64,000 nt of DNA, from assembly GCF_041270065.1 (NCBI RefSeq), contig NZ_CP065958.1:4836001-4900000 (forward strand). Direction: 5' to 3'. This document shows, piece after piece, positions 10,261-19,468 of the stretch. The translations under genes were made by a program, and so were the position numbers. A model generated the notes under the pieces. The model was not told the origin of the DNA, did no database searches, and saw nothing but the letters and a program-made list of their open reading frames with translations. Position 1 is the first letter of the stretch; each line of letters begins with the position of its first letter. The stretch is from Streptomyces fradiae. Its GTDB lineage: Bacteria > Actinomycetota > Actinomycetes > Streptomycetales > Streptomycetaceae.

Positions 10261-13188
10261 GTGGACGACTACGCCGGAAGGGTGCTCGCGGACCGCTACC
10301 GCCTGCCCCTGCCACCGCCGGACGCGTACGAGGCCGAATCCGCGGAGACCCGCGCCTTCGACACCTACAGCGGCCAGGAAGTGCGCATCCGTCAGGTGCC
10401 GCTGCCCGAGATCGTCGACGCCGAACTCCTCGACGACCGGCCCTACACGGAGCCCGGCCGGGCCACCCGCCGCCCCGCCGACCCGACCGTCCGGCGCGCC
10501 GTCGAGGCGGCCCAGGCCGCCGCCCGGATCCCCGACCACCCGCGCCTCGACCAGGTCTTCGACGTGTTCGCCGAGGCCGGTTCGCTGTGGATAGTGAGCG
10601 AGTTCGTCGCCGCCGTCCCGCTCTCCGAACTTCTCGCCGAGGGCCCGCTCAGCCCCTACCGCGCCGCCGAGATGGGCGCCGACCTGCTCACCGCCCTGCG
10701 CGCCCTGCACGCCCACGGCTGGACCCACCGCAACGTCACCGCCCGCACCGTCCTCGTCTGCGACGACGGCCGGGTCGTCCTCACCGGCCTCGCCGCCGGC
10801 GCCGCCGAGGAGGCCCTCTGCGGCTACGCCCCGGTGCCGGACGAGGACGAGCCGGACGACTTCCCGGTGTACCCGGAGACGCCGGAGCCGTACGAGCACG
10901 AGGCCGAGGCCCACGAGGCCGACCCGGAGCCGTACGAGGCCGAGGCGTACGAGACCGAGGCCTACGACCCGTACGAGACCGAGGCGTACGCGGAGTTCGG
11001 CGGCGGCACCGTGCTGCCCCCGGCCCGGGAGCCCGAGGAGGGTGACCCGGACGAGGCCTATCCCGACGAGGCCTATCTGGCCGGAACGGCACCCGACGAG
11101 GCCTACCTCGACGGGCCCGGCCGCGCCCCGGACGCTCACGAGGGCGACGACGAGGACCCCGATGACGGTCCCGAGGCGCCCGGTGCCACCGGATACGGAC
11201 CGCACGGCGGTACCCCGTACGGCCCCGGGCGCGCCGCTCGGCCCGAGCTGCCCGCGGCGTCGGTCGTGCCCGCGCCCGCCGTGCCGCCCGCCGGTGATCT
11301 GCGCCAGGCGCGCGCGGGGGCCATCGCCGCGTACCGCGCGGGCGCCCGCGCCGCCGCCCGGATCGGCGAGACCGGCGCCCTCCCGGCCCAGCGCCCCGCC
11401 GAGCCCGCCGGACCCGAGCAGCCGGAGCAGCCGGAGCAGTCCAACGAACCCGCGGGGCCGCCCGCCGGGCCGCCCGCCCCGCCCGAGCCCCAGTGGTGGA
11501 CCCGGGTCGGCGAGGACGACGACGATGACGGGGACGACGACGAGACGGGCGGCACGTACGGGCGCACGCCGCCGCCCCGCGCGTATCTGAAGGGGAACTG
11601 GACCGACGGCCCGCACGCCTCCCGCGACGGCGGCCGTTCCCTCCCGGCCGGCGGCGGTTCCGCGCTGCCCGCGCTCCCCGCCGGGTACCGGGCGGCCATG
11701 CCCGAGCCGGCCGCCGCGCCCGCCGGGCCGTCGGAGCCCGGCGCCGGCAGCCGTGTCGCCGACGCGTACCGCGGCCCGGCCACCCGGCTCGCCGCCGAGC
11801 GGGCCCGGCAGACCAGGATGGCCGTGGTCGGCGCCGTCACCGAGCGGTGGGCGCCGGAGCAGGCGGGCCCGGTCCACGAGCACTGGCGGCTGGCCCCGCC
11901 CATCGGCCCCGCCACCGACCTGTGGGCGCTCGGCGCGCTGCTCTACCGGGCCGTCCAGGGCCACGCCCCGTACCCCGAGGACAGCGCCGCCGAGCTGGTC
12001 CAGCTGGTCTGCGCCGAGCCGCCCGCCTTCGCCGAGGAGTGCGGCCCGCTGCGGCCGGTCGTGGAGTCGCTGCTGCGCCAGGACCCCACCGAGCGCCCCG
12101 ACGTCGAGGAGCTGAGCGGCTGGCTGCGCTCCCTGGTCCGTTCGGCGCCCGAGCCCGAGGCCGGCCTCGGTGTCGTCCCGCTGCCCTCGCCAGACGCCAC
12201 CCGGCTGCCCATCGTCCGCCGCCGCGGCGAACTGGTGCGCCGCAGACGCGGGGGAGCGGGCGGCGGACGGCACCGCCACCGCCAGGCCAAGGGCCGCACC
12301 GGGCGCGACATGCCGTACTCGGCGCACACCGCCCATCAGGCGACGGCGCACGCCTCGACGGCGCACGCCTCGACGGCGTACGCCGCGTACCCCGACGAGG
12401 CGGCGCACGAGGAGATACCGCAGCGCGCCTCCCGAGCCCCCCGCGGCCCCGGGCGCCCCTCGGGCTCCCCGCGCTCCCTCGGCCGGACGCTGCTGCTTCT
12501 GATTCTGCTGCTGCTCGCGGGAGCCGTCGCGTACGCCGTATGGTTCCTGCCCAAGTCGGGTGAGAGGGCGGACGGTTCCGGCGCGCCCCCGGCGAAGTCC
12601 GGCGCCCCGGCCAGTCCCTCGGCGCCGCCCGCCGACGGCGGCGGCCGCCCGACGGCCGGCACCACGACCGCGCCCACCCCGACGAAACCGGCCACCGCCA
12701 CCCCGCCGGCCGTCGACCCCTCCGCGCCCTCCCTGCGCGCCGGTTACGAGCTGCGCAAGGACCCCGAGGGCTTCCAGGTCGGCGTGGTGCGCGGCTGGCG
12801 CCGCAGTCCGATCAACGACGCCGGGCAAGTGCGCTTCACCGGCGGGGACTTCACCCTGATCGTGGTGCCCGGCCGGGACACCGTGGCGGCCAACGGCGCG
12901 GACCCGCTGGCGTACCAGCGGACCAAGGAGCGCGAGCTCCAGCCCTGGCGGGACTCGTCCTGGTCCGGCGCCTCCGGTCTGCGCCGGATCGACATCGGCA
13001 CCCAGGCCATGGCGGTCGGTCAGTTCACCTGGCAGGACAGCACCGGGCGCGAGGTGTTCGTGCGCAACCTCGCCCTGATCCAGGGCGGGAGCTATCACAT
13101 CGTGCAGGTCATCGGCCCGGAGAACGAGCGCGACAAGGTGTCCGAAATCTACGACCAGGCGGTGAAGGCCTACCGCGCCACCCGCTGA
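10261..13188 (+). CDS. membrane Ser/Thr pseudokinase with split kinase domain
   Basis: 975 residues, start GTG 10261 after GGGGAGG. The N-lobe is recognisable (YAGRVLADRYRLPLP), but the glycine-rich loop is lost and the ATP-binding Lys region reads VRIRQV. The catalytic loop is HRNVTARTVLV instead of HRDxKPxNVL (about residue 160), and the DFG position is LTGLAAG. About 360 residues rich in Glu/Asp/Tyr and Pro (repeats such as EAEAYETEAY) are inserted at about 185-545. Only after them does the C-lobe appear (GPATDLWALGALLYRAVQG, then LLRQDPTERPDVEELSGWL). A membrane helix (LLLLILLLLAGAVAYAVWFL, about 742-762) precedes an extracytoplasmic domain at about 823-975 shared with its neighbours. Catalysis is very unlikely; a scaffolding or allosteric partner role for the flanking kinases is inference. 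Confidence 0.9.
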   Translation: MDDYAGRVLADRYRLPLPPPDAYEAESAETRAFDTYSGQEVRIRQVPLPEIVDAELLDDRPYTEPGRATRRPADPTVRRAVEAAQAAARIPDHPRLDQVFDVFAEAGSLWIVSEFVAAVPLSELLAEGPLSPYRAAEMGADLLTALRALHAHGWTHRNVTARTVLVCDDGRVVLTGLAAGAAEEALCGYAPVPDEDEPDDFPVYPETPEPYEHEAEAHEADPEPYEAEAYETEAYDPYETEAYAEFGGGTVLPPAREPEEGDPDEAYPDEAYLAGTAPDEAYLDGPGRAPDAHEGDDEDPDDGPEAPGATGYGPHGGTPYGPGRAARPELPAASVVPAPAVPPAGDLRQARAGAIAAYRAGARAAARIGETGALPAQRPAEPAGPEQPEQPEQSNEPAGPPAGPPAPPEPQWWTRVGEDDDDDGDDDETGGTYGRTPPPRAYLKGNWTDGPHASRDGGRSLPAGGGSALPALPAGYRAAMPEPAAAPAGPSEPGAGSRVADAYRGPATRLAAERARQTRMAVVGAVTERWAPEQAGPVHEHWRLAPPIGPATDLWALGALLYRAVQGHAPYPEDSAAELVQLVCAEPPAFAEECGPLRPVVESLLRQDPTERPDVEELSGWLRSLVRSAPEPEAGLGVVPLPSPDATRLPIVRRRGELVRRRRGGAGGGRHRHRQAKGRTGRDMPYSAHTAHQATAHASTAHASTAYAAYPDEAAHEEIPQRASRAPRGPGRPSGSPRSLGRTLLLLILLLLAGAVAYAVWFLPKSGERADGSGAPPAKSGAPASPSAPPADGGGRPTAGTTTAPTPTKPATATPPAVDPSAPSLRAGYELRKDPEGFQVGVVRGWRRSPINDAGQVRFTGGDFTLIVVPGRDTVAANGADPLAYQRTKERELQPWRDSSWSGASGLRRIDIGTQAMAVGQFTWQDSTGREVFVRNLALIQGGSYHIVQVIGPENERDKVSEIYDQAVKAYRATR

Positions 13189-13359
13189 CCCCACCCGACG
13201 CCGCCTCCCGCCGGCCCCACCGCAACCCGCTGACGGGCGCTCACACAGGGTGGCTTGAAACCGCCTATGGTTACAGGTTGTTCCCAAAGCCCGCCCCGAG
13301 GTTCCGCACGCCGTCCTCCCCTCCGTAATCTTGTCTCCGAAGCGACCAAGCGGGGGCAC

Positions 13360-15117
13360 GTGGAACACTCTGAGAGCGCCGGGACCGGGCTGTTGCTGGC
13401 CGGGCGCTACCGGCTGGCCGAGTCCATCGGACGCGGCGGCATGGGCAAGGTCTGGCGCGCCCACGACGAGGTGCTGCACCGGGTCGTGGCCGTCAAGGAG
13501 TTGACGGCGGGCCGGTTCGTGGCCGAGGCCGATCGACTGGTTCTGCACGCCCGGACCCAGAAGGAGGCCCGGGCGGCCGCCCGGATCACCCACCCGGGCG
13601 TCGTCACCGTGCACGACGTCCTGGAGCACGACGACCGCCCGTGGATCGTCATGCAGTACGTGGACGGGCCCTCGCTCGCGGACGCGACCAAGGAGGCCGG
13701 GCCGATCGTGCCGCGCGAGGCGGCCAGGATCGGTCTGCACGTCCTCGGCGCGCTGCGCGCCGCGCACGCCGCCGGGGTGCTGCACCGCGACGTGAAGCCG
13801 GGCAACGTGCTGCTCGCGCGCGACGGCCGGGTGCTCATCACCGACTTCGGGATCGCCGCCATCGAGGGCGACTCCTCGATCACCCGCACCGGCGAACTCG
13901 TCGGCTCCATCGACTATCTGGCGCCCGAGCGGGTGCGCGGCGGCGACCCCGGCCCGGCCTCCGACCTGTGGTCGCTCGGCGCCACGCTGTACGCGGCGGT
14001 GGAGGGCAACTCGCCGTTCCGCCGCAGCTCGCCGATCAGCACCATGCAGGCCGTGGTGACGGAGGAGGCGCCGTACCCGGAGCGGGCCGGCGCGCTCGCG
14101 CCCGTGATCGTGGCGCTGCTGCGCAAGGACCCCGACCAGCGCCCGCAGGCCGACGAGGCCGAGCGGATGCTGCTCGACGCCATGGAGGGGCGAGCGCCGC
14201 AGTCCGCGCAGGCGTACGTGCCGACCCAGCGGATCGAGGCCGAGGAGCTGGCCGCCGCCGCGCCCGGGACGACGACCCCGCTGCCCGTACCGTACGAGGA
14301 GCAGCTCGCCGGCCCCGCCCAGGCCCCCGGCACCGCCCACGCCCCCGAGCCCCGTCAGCCCGTTCCGCACCCCGTTCACGCCCCGGTCGGCGCGCCGCCC
14401 GGCGCGACCGTCCCCGGTGGTCTGCCGCCGGGCGCCGGCCGGCCCTCCGGCGGGGGCCAGTCCTCCGGCGGGGGCCGCGGGCGCTGGCGCCCCGCCCTGC
14501 TCGCCGCCGTCCTCGCGGGCCTGCTCGCGGGCGGCGCGGTCTTCGTCGCGATGACGCAGTTCGGCGACAAGGGCGACCCGACCGGTCAGCACGGCACGAA
14601 GGACCCGTCCCAGGGCTCCTCGAAGGACCCCGCCGACGATCCGGCCAAGGGCGACGTCCCGGCCGGCTGGCACCGGGTCCAGGACCCGAAGGGCTTCAGC
14701 CTGGTCGTCCCCGACGGCTGGAAGCGGCAGAAGGACGGCGACCAGATCGACTACACCCCGGACAACGGCAAGCACCGCATCCGGATCAGCATCGACCCCT
14801 CGCCCGACTTCGAGAACCCCTACATGCACGTCCTCGACCTGGAGAAGACGCTCAAGAAGCGGCTCGACTACCAGCGGATCCTGCTGAACCAGAACACCTA
14901 CCGGGACCAGGTCAAGTCCGCGCGGTGGGAGTTCAGCTGGACCGAGAAGCAGGAGTTCCCGGGTCCCCGGCACGCGATCGACCAGATCTACTACGCGGAC
15001 GACGGCACCGAGTACGCCCTGTACATGGCCTCGCCGGAGGAGAGCTGGGAGACCACCCGGGAGCAGTTCGACGTCGTGACGCAGCACTGGCAGGCCCCGG
15101 GCGGCCAGTCGGACTGA
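13360..15117 (+). CDS. membrane Ser/Thr protein kinase (third of three)
   Basis: 585 residues, start GTG 13360 after GCGGGGG. The kinase domain spans about residues 14-275: GRYRLAESIGRGGMGKVWR, VAVKEL, HRDVKPGNVLL (about 142), ITDFGIAAIEGDSSITRTG and DYLAPERVRGG, so it should be active. A Pro/Gly-rich juxtamembrane region leads to a helix (LLAAVLAGLLAGGAVFVAM, about 380-399). The extracytoplasmic domain (about 430-585; WHRVQDPKGFSLVVPDGWKR and FDVVTQHW) is related to the C-terminal domains of the two upstream proteins, though ligand is unknown. A 171-bp gap upstream suggests its own promoter. The N-terminus can be extended in frame to ATG 13255, but that part is not kinase-like. Confidence 0.92.
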   Translation: MEHSESAGTGLLLAGRYRLAESIGRGGMGKVWRAHDEVLHRVVAVKELTAGRFVAEADRLVLHARTQKEARAAARITHPGVVTVHDVLEHDDRPWIVMQYVDGPSLADATKEAGPIVPREAARIGLHVLGALRAAHAAGVLHRDVKPGNVLLARDGRVLITDFGIAAIEGDSSITRTGELVGSIDYLAPERVRGGDPGPASDLWSLGATLYAAVEGNSPFRRSSPISTMQAVVTEEAPYPERAGALAPVIVALLRKDPDQRPQADEAERMLLDAMEGRAPQSAQAYVPTQRIEAEELAAAAPGTTTPLPVPYEEQLAGPAQAPGTAHAPEPRQPVPHPVHAPVGAPPGATVPGGLPPGAGRPSGGGQSSGGGRGRWRPALLAAVLAGLLAGGAVFVAMTQFGDKGDPTGQHGTKDPSQGSSKDPADDPAKGDVPAGWHRVQDPKGFSLVVPDGWKRQKDGDQIDYTPDNGKHRIRISIDPSPDFENPYMHVLDLEKTLKKRLDYQRILLNQNTYRDQVKSARWEFSWTEKQEFPGPRHAIDQIYYADDGTEYALYMASPEESWETTREQFDVVTQHWQAPGGQSD

Positions 15118-15179
15118 GCGGACGGGGCGGACGGAGCGAGCAGCCTGAGTAGAGGCGAATCGCACGCCCGACCGGACAC

Positions 15180-15220
15180 AAGCCCCTGATCAGGGCTTAT
15201 GTGCCAGCGAACACTGGCAC
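15180..15220 (+). terminator. tandem hairpins after the third kinase gene
   Basis: AAGCCC/GGGCTT (15180-15198) is followed by a perfect GTGCCAG-cgaaca-CTGGCAC stem-loop (15201-15220). They lie between the kinase gene and the promoter of the dehydrogenase gene. Confidence 0.5.
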
Positions 15221-15292
15221 GATGTGCGCACCCGGTGAAAACGCGTTACCGACGGGTACCCAAAGCCGGGAATGCCGCCTACCCTCGCCCTC

Positions 15293-16948
15293 ATGACGGA
15301 CTCGCAGGCACCCTCCACCACGGTCACGGCAACGGCCACCGCCACCCCGGCCCCGGCGACCCCCGGCACCAACCCCGTCGCCGCCGCCCCCGCCGGTGCG
15401 CGCACCGCCGCCGGCGTGGTCACGCCCGAGCTGGTCGCCCGGCTCACCCGCGGGGTCGCCGGCTCCGGCCGTACCGCCAACCACACCCCCTTCACCGGGG
15501 AGAAGCTGGCGGACCTGCCCGAGGCCACCCCCGAGGACGTCGCCGAGGCCTACCGCCGCGCCCGCGCCGCCCAGGCCGCCTGGGCCGCGACCCCCGTCAA
15601 GACCCGCGCCGGCGTGCTGCTGCGCTTCCACGACCTGGTCCTCCGGCGCCAGTCCGAGGTCCTCGACCTCATCCAGCTGGAGACCGGCAAGGCCCGGCTG
15701 CACGCCCACGAGGAGGTGCAGGCCGTCGCCGTCGCCGCCCGCCACTACGGCCGCAAGGCCCCCTCGTACCTGCGTCCCAAGCACCACACCGGCGTCGTCC
15801 CGACCCTCACCAAGGTCACCGAGCTGCGCCAGCCGCGCGGGGTCGTCGGCCAGATCGCGCCCTGGAACTACCCCCTGGAGCTGTCGGTCGGCGACGCCCT
15901 GCCCGCCTTCGTCTCCGGCAACGCCGTGGTCATGAAGCCGGACACCGAGACCGCGCTGACCGCCCTGTGGGCCCGCGACCTGCTGATCGAGGCCGGTCTC
16001 CCCGCCGAGGTCTTCCAGGTCGTGCTCGGCGAGGGCCCGGTCGTCGGCCCCGAGGTCGTCAAGCACGCCGACTACGTCTCCTTCACCGGCTCCACCCGCA
16101 CCGGCCGCGAGGTCGCCCAGGGCGCCGCCGCCCGTCTGGTCGGCGTCAGCCTGGAGCTCGGCGGCAAGAACGCCATGCTGGTCCTCAAGGACGCCGACGT
16201 CGAGAAGGCCGCCGCCGGCGCCGTCCGCGCCTGCTTCTCCTCCGCCGGCCAGCTGTGCATCTCCATCGAGCGGCTGTACGTCCACGAGTCGATCGCCGAC
16301 GACTTCGTCGCCCGGTTCGCCGCCCGCACCAAGGCCATGCGGCTCGGCAACTCCCTCGCGTACGGCGCCGAGATGGGCTCCCTGGTCGGCGAGCGCCAGC
16401 TGGAGACCGTCACCCGGCACGTCGAGGAGGCCGTCGCCAAGGGCGCCAAGCTGGTCGCCGGCGGCGTCGCCCGGCCCGACATCGGCCCGTACTTCTTCGA
16501 GCCGACCATCCTCGACGGCGTCGACGCCCCGATGGCCGTCTGCACCGAGGAGACCTTCGGCCCGGTCGTCTCGATCTACCGCTTCCGGGACGAGGACGAG
16601 GTCGTCGCGCTCGCCAACGCCACCCCGTACGGCCTGAACTCCTCCGTCTGGACCACCGACTCCCGCCGGGGCCACGCGGTGGCCGCCCGGCTGCGCACCG
16701 GCACCGTCAACATCAACGAGGGGTACGCGCCCGCGTACGGCAGCGTGCAGTCCCCGATGGGCGGCATGAAGGACTCCGGCCTCGGCCGGCGCCACGGCTC
16801 CGAGGGCATCCTCAAGTACACCGAGGCCCAGACCGTGGCCCAGCAGCGGCTGCTCCCGCTCGCGCCCTCCTTCGGGATGGACGACGAGAAGTACGCCGCC
16901 TTCATGAGCACCTCCCTGAAGGTCATGAAGGCCCTGCGCCTCCGCTGA
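15293..16948 (+). CDS. gabD2: succinate-semialdehyde dehydrogenase (NAD(P)+)
   Basis: 551-residue aldehyde dehydrogenase oxidising succinic semialdehyde to succinate (GABA shunt or bypass of 2-oxoglutarate dehydrogenase). It shows the cofactor motif GQIAPWNYPLELSVGDALPAF, FTGSTRTGREVA, the general-base motif VSLELGGKNAMLVLKDAD, and the nucleophile Cys in AGQLCISIERLYV. The C-terminal SPMGGMKDSGLGRRHG segment is typical. The first 45 residues are Thr/Ala/Pro-rich and not part of the fold. ATG 15293 lacks an SD sequence and lies 7 nt after a -10-like TACCCT (15280-15285), so the transcript is probably leaderless. Substrate assignment rests on overall resemblance; other aldehydes are possible. 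Confidence 0.85.
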   Translation: MTDSQAPSTTVTATATATPAPATPGTNPVAAAPAGARTAAGVVTPELVARLTRGVAGSGRTANHTPFTGEKLADLPEATPEDVAEAYRRARAAQAAWAATPVKTRAGVLLRFHDLVLRRQSEVLDLIQLETGKARLHAHEEVQAVAVAARHYGRKAPSYLRPKHHTGVVPTLTKVTELRQPRGVVGQIAPWNYPLELSVGDALPAFVSGNAVVMKPDTETALTALWARDLLIEAGLPAEVFQVVLGEGPVVGPEVVKHADYVSFTGSTRTGREVAQGAAARLVGVSLELGGKNAMLVLKDADVEKAAAGAVRACFSSAGQLCISIERLYVHESIADDFVARFAARTKAMRLGNSLAYGAEMGSLVGERQLETVTRHVEEAVAKGAKLVAGGVARPDIGPYFFEPTILDGVDAPMAVCTEETFGPVVSIYRFRDEDEVVALANATPYGLNSSVWTTDSRRGHAVAARLRTGTVNINEGYAPAYGSVQSPMGGMKDSGLGRRHGSEGILKYTEAQTVAQQRLLPLAPSFGMDDEKYAAFMSTSLKVMKALRLR

Positions 16949-16996
16949 CGCCCTGACGTCCTTCCCCGATCACCCCTTTCTCGTACGAGGAGAGCC

Positions 16997-18802
16997 ATGA
17001 CCGCGGTACCCCCTGCCCAGAATCAGGCCGAGGACGGTTCGTACGACTACGACGTCGTGGTCGTCGGCTCCGGCTTCGGCGGCTCGGTCACGGCCCTCCG
17101 GCTCACCGAGAAGGGCTACCGGGTCGGCGTCCTGGAGGCCGGCCGCCGCTACACCCGCGAGAGCCTGCCGAAGAACTCCTGGGACCTGAAGAACTTCCTC
17201 TGGGCCCCGACCCTCGGTCTCTACGGCATCCAGCGCATCCATCTGCTCGGCAACGTCATGGTGCTCGCGGGCGCCGGCGTCGGCGGCGGCTCGCTCAACT
17301 ACGCCAACACCCTCTACGAGCCGCTCGCCCCGTTCTTCGACGACCCGCAGTGGAAGGACATCACCGACTGGCGCGACGAGCTCGCCCCGTACTACGACCA
17401 GGCCAAGCGGATGCTGGGCGTCCGGCTCAACCCGACGATGACCCCGTCCGACGTGCACCTGAAGGCCACCGCCCAGGCCATGGGCATCGGCGACACCTTC
17501 CACATGGCCCCGGTCGGCGTCTTCTTCGGCGACGGCTCCGACGCGGACGGTACGGCGAAGGCGCGGCCGGGCGGCGAGGTCGCCGACCCGTACTTCGGCG
17601 GCGCGGGCCCGGCCCGCAAGGCCTGCACCGAGTGCGGCGAGTGCATGACCGGCTGCCGGCACGGCGCCAAGAACACCCTCAACGAGAACTACCTCTACCT
17701 CGCCGAGAAGGCCGGCGCGGTCGTCCACCCGATGACCACCGTGGTCGCCCTCACCGAGGACTCGCGCGGCGGCTACGCCGTGAAGACGCTGCCCACCGAC
17801 AACCGCAAGAAGGGCGCCGGACGCACCTTCACCGCCCGCCGGGTGGTCGTCGCGGCCGGTACGTACGGCACCCAGACCCTGCTGCACCGGATGAAGGACA
17901 CCGGACTCCTTCCCCACATCTCCGGCCGCCTCGGCGAGCTGACCCGCACCAACTCCGAGGCCCTGGTCGGCTCGCAGACCACCGACCGCCGCTACCGCAA
18001 GCGGCACGGCAAGGAGCGCGCCGACTTCACCAAGGGCGTCGCGATCACCTCGTCCATCCACCCTGACGAGAACACCCACATCGAGCCGGTCCGTTACGGC
18101 AAGGGCTCCAACTCCATGGGCGGCCTCACCGTCCTCCAGGTGCCCTACGGCGCGCACCGGGTCCGCAAGTGGCTCCTGGAGATCGTCAAGCACCCGACCC
18201 TCGCGCTGCGGTCGCTGTCCAACCGCCGCTGGTCGGAGCGCACCATCATCGGCCTGGTCATGCAGTCCCTGGACAACTCCCTGACCACCTTCCGCAAGCC
18301 CGGCGGCCTCGGCAAGGGCCTGCTCACCGCCCGCCAGGGGCACGGCGCGCCCAACCCGACCCAGATCGAGGCCGCGACCCGCGCCGCCTCCCTGATGGCC
18401 GAGGAGATCAACGGCTTCGCCGGCTCCAACGTCGGCGAGCTGATGGGCACCCCGCTGACCGCCCACTTCCTGGGCGGCTGCCCGATCGGCGCCGACGCCG
18501 AGTCCGGCGTCATCGACCCGTACCACCGGCTCTACGGCCACCCGGGCATCTCGGTGGTCGACGGCGCGGCCGTCTCCGCCAACCTCGGCGTCAATCCCTC
18601 GCTGACGATCACGGCGCAGGCCGAGCGGGCGATGTCCTTCTGGCCGAACAAGGGCGAGCAGGACCCGCGGCCGGGCCAGGGCGAGGCGTACGTACGGGTC
18701 GCGGCCGTCCAGCCGGCCTCCCCGGCCGTCCCGGCGGAGGCCTTCGGCGCGCTGAAGCTGCCGTTCCTGGGCATCCCGGCGGTCCCGCCGAAGAAGGCCT
18801 GA
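16997..18802 (+). CDS. GMC-type FAD oxidoreductase (cholesterol-oxidase-like)
   Basis: 601 residues. The N-terminal FAD Rossmann motif is VVVVGSGFGGSVTALRL; GGGSLNYANTL and the C-terminal HFLGGCPIGAD and DGAAVSANLGVNPSLTITAQAE motifs define the GMC family. Unusually, about residues 213-226 read CTECGECMTGCRHG, a ferredoxin-like Cx2Cx2Cx3C spacing. ATG 16997 follows GGAGAGCC, 48 bp after the dehydrogenase stop, so the two are probably one operon. M. tuberculosis choD sits next to guaB3 (established), which supports orthology at family level. Substrate (sterol or other hydrophobic alcohol) is not shown here. Confidence 0.87.
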   Translation: MTAVPPAQNQAEDGSYDYDVVVVGSGFGGSVTALRLTEKGYRVGVLEAGRRYTRESLPKNSWDLKNFLWAPTLGLYGIQRIHLLGNVMVLAGAGVGGGSLNYANTLYEPLAPFFDDPQWKDITDWRDELAPYYDQAKRMLGVRLNPTMTPSDVHLKATAQAMGIGDTFHMAPVGVFFGDGSDADGTAKARPGGEVADPYFGGAGPARKACTECGECMTGCRHGAKNTLNENYLYLAEKAGAVVHPMTTVVALTEDSRGGYAVKTLPTDNRKKGAGRTFTARRVVVAAGTYGTQTLLHRMKDTGLLPHISGRLGELTRTNSEALVGSQTTDRRYRKRHGKERADFTKGVAITSSIHPDENTHIEPVRYGKGSNSMGGLTVLQVPYGAHRVRKWLLEIVKHPTLALRSLSNRRWSERTIIGLVMQSLDNSLTTFRKPGGLGKGLLTARQGHGAPNPTQIEAATRAASLMAEEINGFAGSNVGELMGTPLTAHFLGGCPIGADAESGVIDPYHRLYGHPGISVVDGAAVSANLGVNPSLTITAQAERAMSFWPNKGEQDPRPGQGEAYVRVAAVQPASPAVPAEAFGALKLPFLGIPAVPPKKA

Positions 18803-18844
18803 ACGGATCACGGGAGACCCCGGCCGGACTCCGGAAAATGGAAA

Positions 18845-18876
18845 GGGCGCTGCACCCCCCTCCGAGTGCAGCGCCC
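18845..18876 (+). terminator. terminator after GMC oxidoreductase gene
   Basis: A perfect 11-bp stem GGGCGCTGCAC/GTGCAGCGCCC with a 10-nt loop, 43 bp after the stop codon. Confidence 0.8.
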
Positions 18877-18952
18877 CTCCAGCTTTCGGGTGGTGCTGCA
18901 TAGATGACCGGTGACCTGGGGGATTGGTTGTAGCCCGCTCACGAGATCTTTA

Positions 18953-18968
18953 TGTGACGCGCGTCACG
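18953..18968. promoter_or_regulatory. CRP-like palindrome
   Basis: TGTGA-CGCGCG-TCACG, with a perfect 14-bp GTGACGC/GCGTCAC palindrome. It fits the CRP/FNR-type consensus TGTGA-N6-TCACA in all but the last base. No gene starts close to it on either strand. Confidence 0.4.
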
Positions 18969-19429
18969 TGGGGCGGGGGCGTACAACACAGGGGCCCCGC
19001 GTCGCGATTCCGGTCGCGGGCGCGGGGCCCCTGGAAGCGGCACCGGCGTCAGGGCTGCGGCGGTGCCTGGGGAACGGCGCCGGGGGGTGGAGCGCCGTGG
19101 TGGTGTCGGGGGTTCGTGGGGTGTGAGGCTCGTGGGGGAGCGGGACGGGGGTCTCGGATCGGGGGTCCTGGATCGATCGGCCGGTTGCGGCCGGCCCCGG
19201 GCGTCCCCGGGACCGACCGCCCTTGATGGGTGACCGGGCTGCTGTCCCCTGCCGTCCGGTCACATGCGCTGGGGCGAGGTCCCACGACGCACCAGAGGTA
19301 CGTCACACGCCCCAGCGAAGCCACGCGTGGTCTTTTTTGGGCCCGCCCCTGGCTGGCACGGACAACACGCCCAACGAAGGGGTGCCGGGCGCGGTCACGC
19401 GCCGTACGGGTGAGAACGGCACCGAACTC

Positions 19430-19447
19430 GGGTGCGGGGGCGCACCC
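19430..19447 (-). terminator. probable terminator of the chorismate mutase gene
   Basis: 7-bp stem GGGTGCG/CGCACCC with loop GGGG, 22 bp beyond the minus-strand stop at 19469. Confidence 0.55.
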
Positions 19448-19468
19448 TCGTGGTCCACGGACCTCGGC

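Larger units (their letters stand above)
18877..19468. other. 592-bp non-coding region with CRP-like palindrome
   Basis: No convincing gene was seen here; the open frames are Arg/Gly/Pro-rich shadows. From left to right it holds a perfect palindrome TGTGACGCGCGTCACG (18953-18968; CRP-like TGTGA-N6-TCAC) and a long hairpin with 11-bp arms GGGGCCCCGCG (18991-19031). Further on are a run of six T at about 19330-19336, rare in this DNA, and a terminator-like stem (19430-19447) facing the chorismate mutase gene. An unannotated small RNA is possible. Confidence 0.5.

Noticed and set aside
13255..13359. N-terminal extension of the third kinase to ATG 13255
   Set aside because: The extension is not conserved-looking and GTG 13360 has a better RBS position right before the kinase fold.
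18911..19226. Small plus-strand ORFs (71 and 100 codons) after the GMC gene
   Set aside because: Low-complexity Gly/Arg content, no RBS, and they run through hairpins; treated as non-coding.
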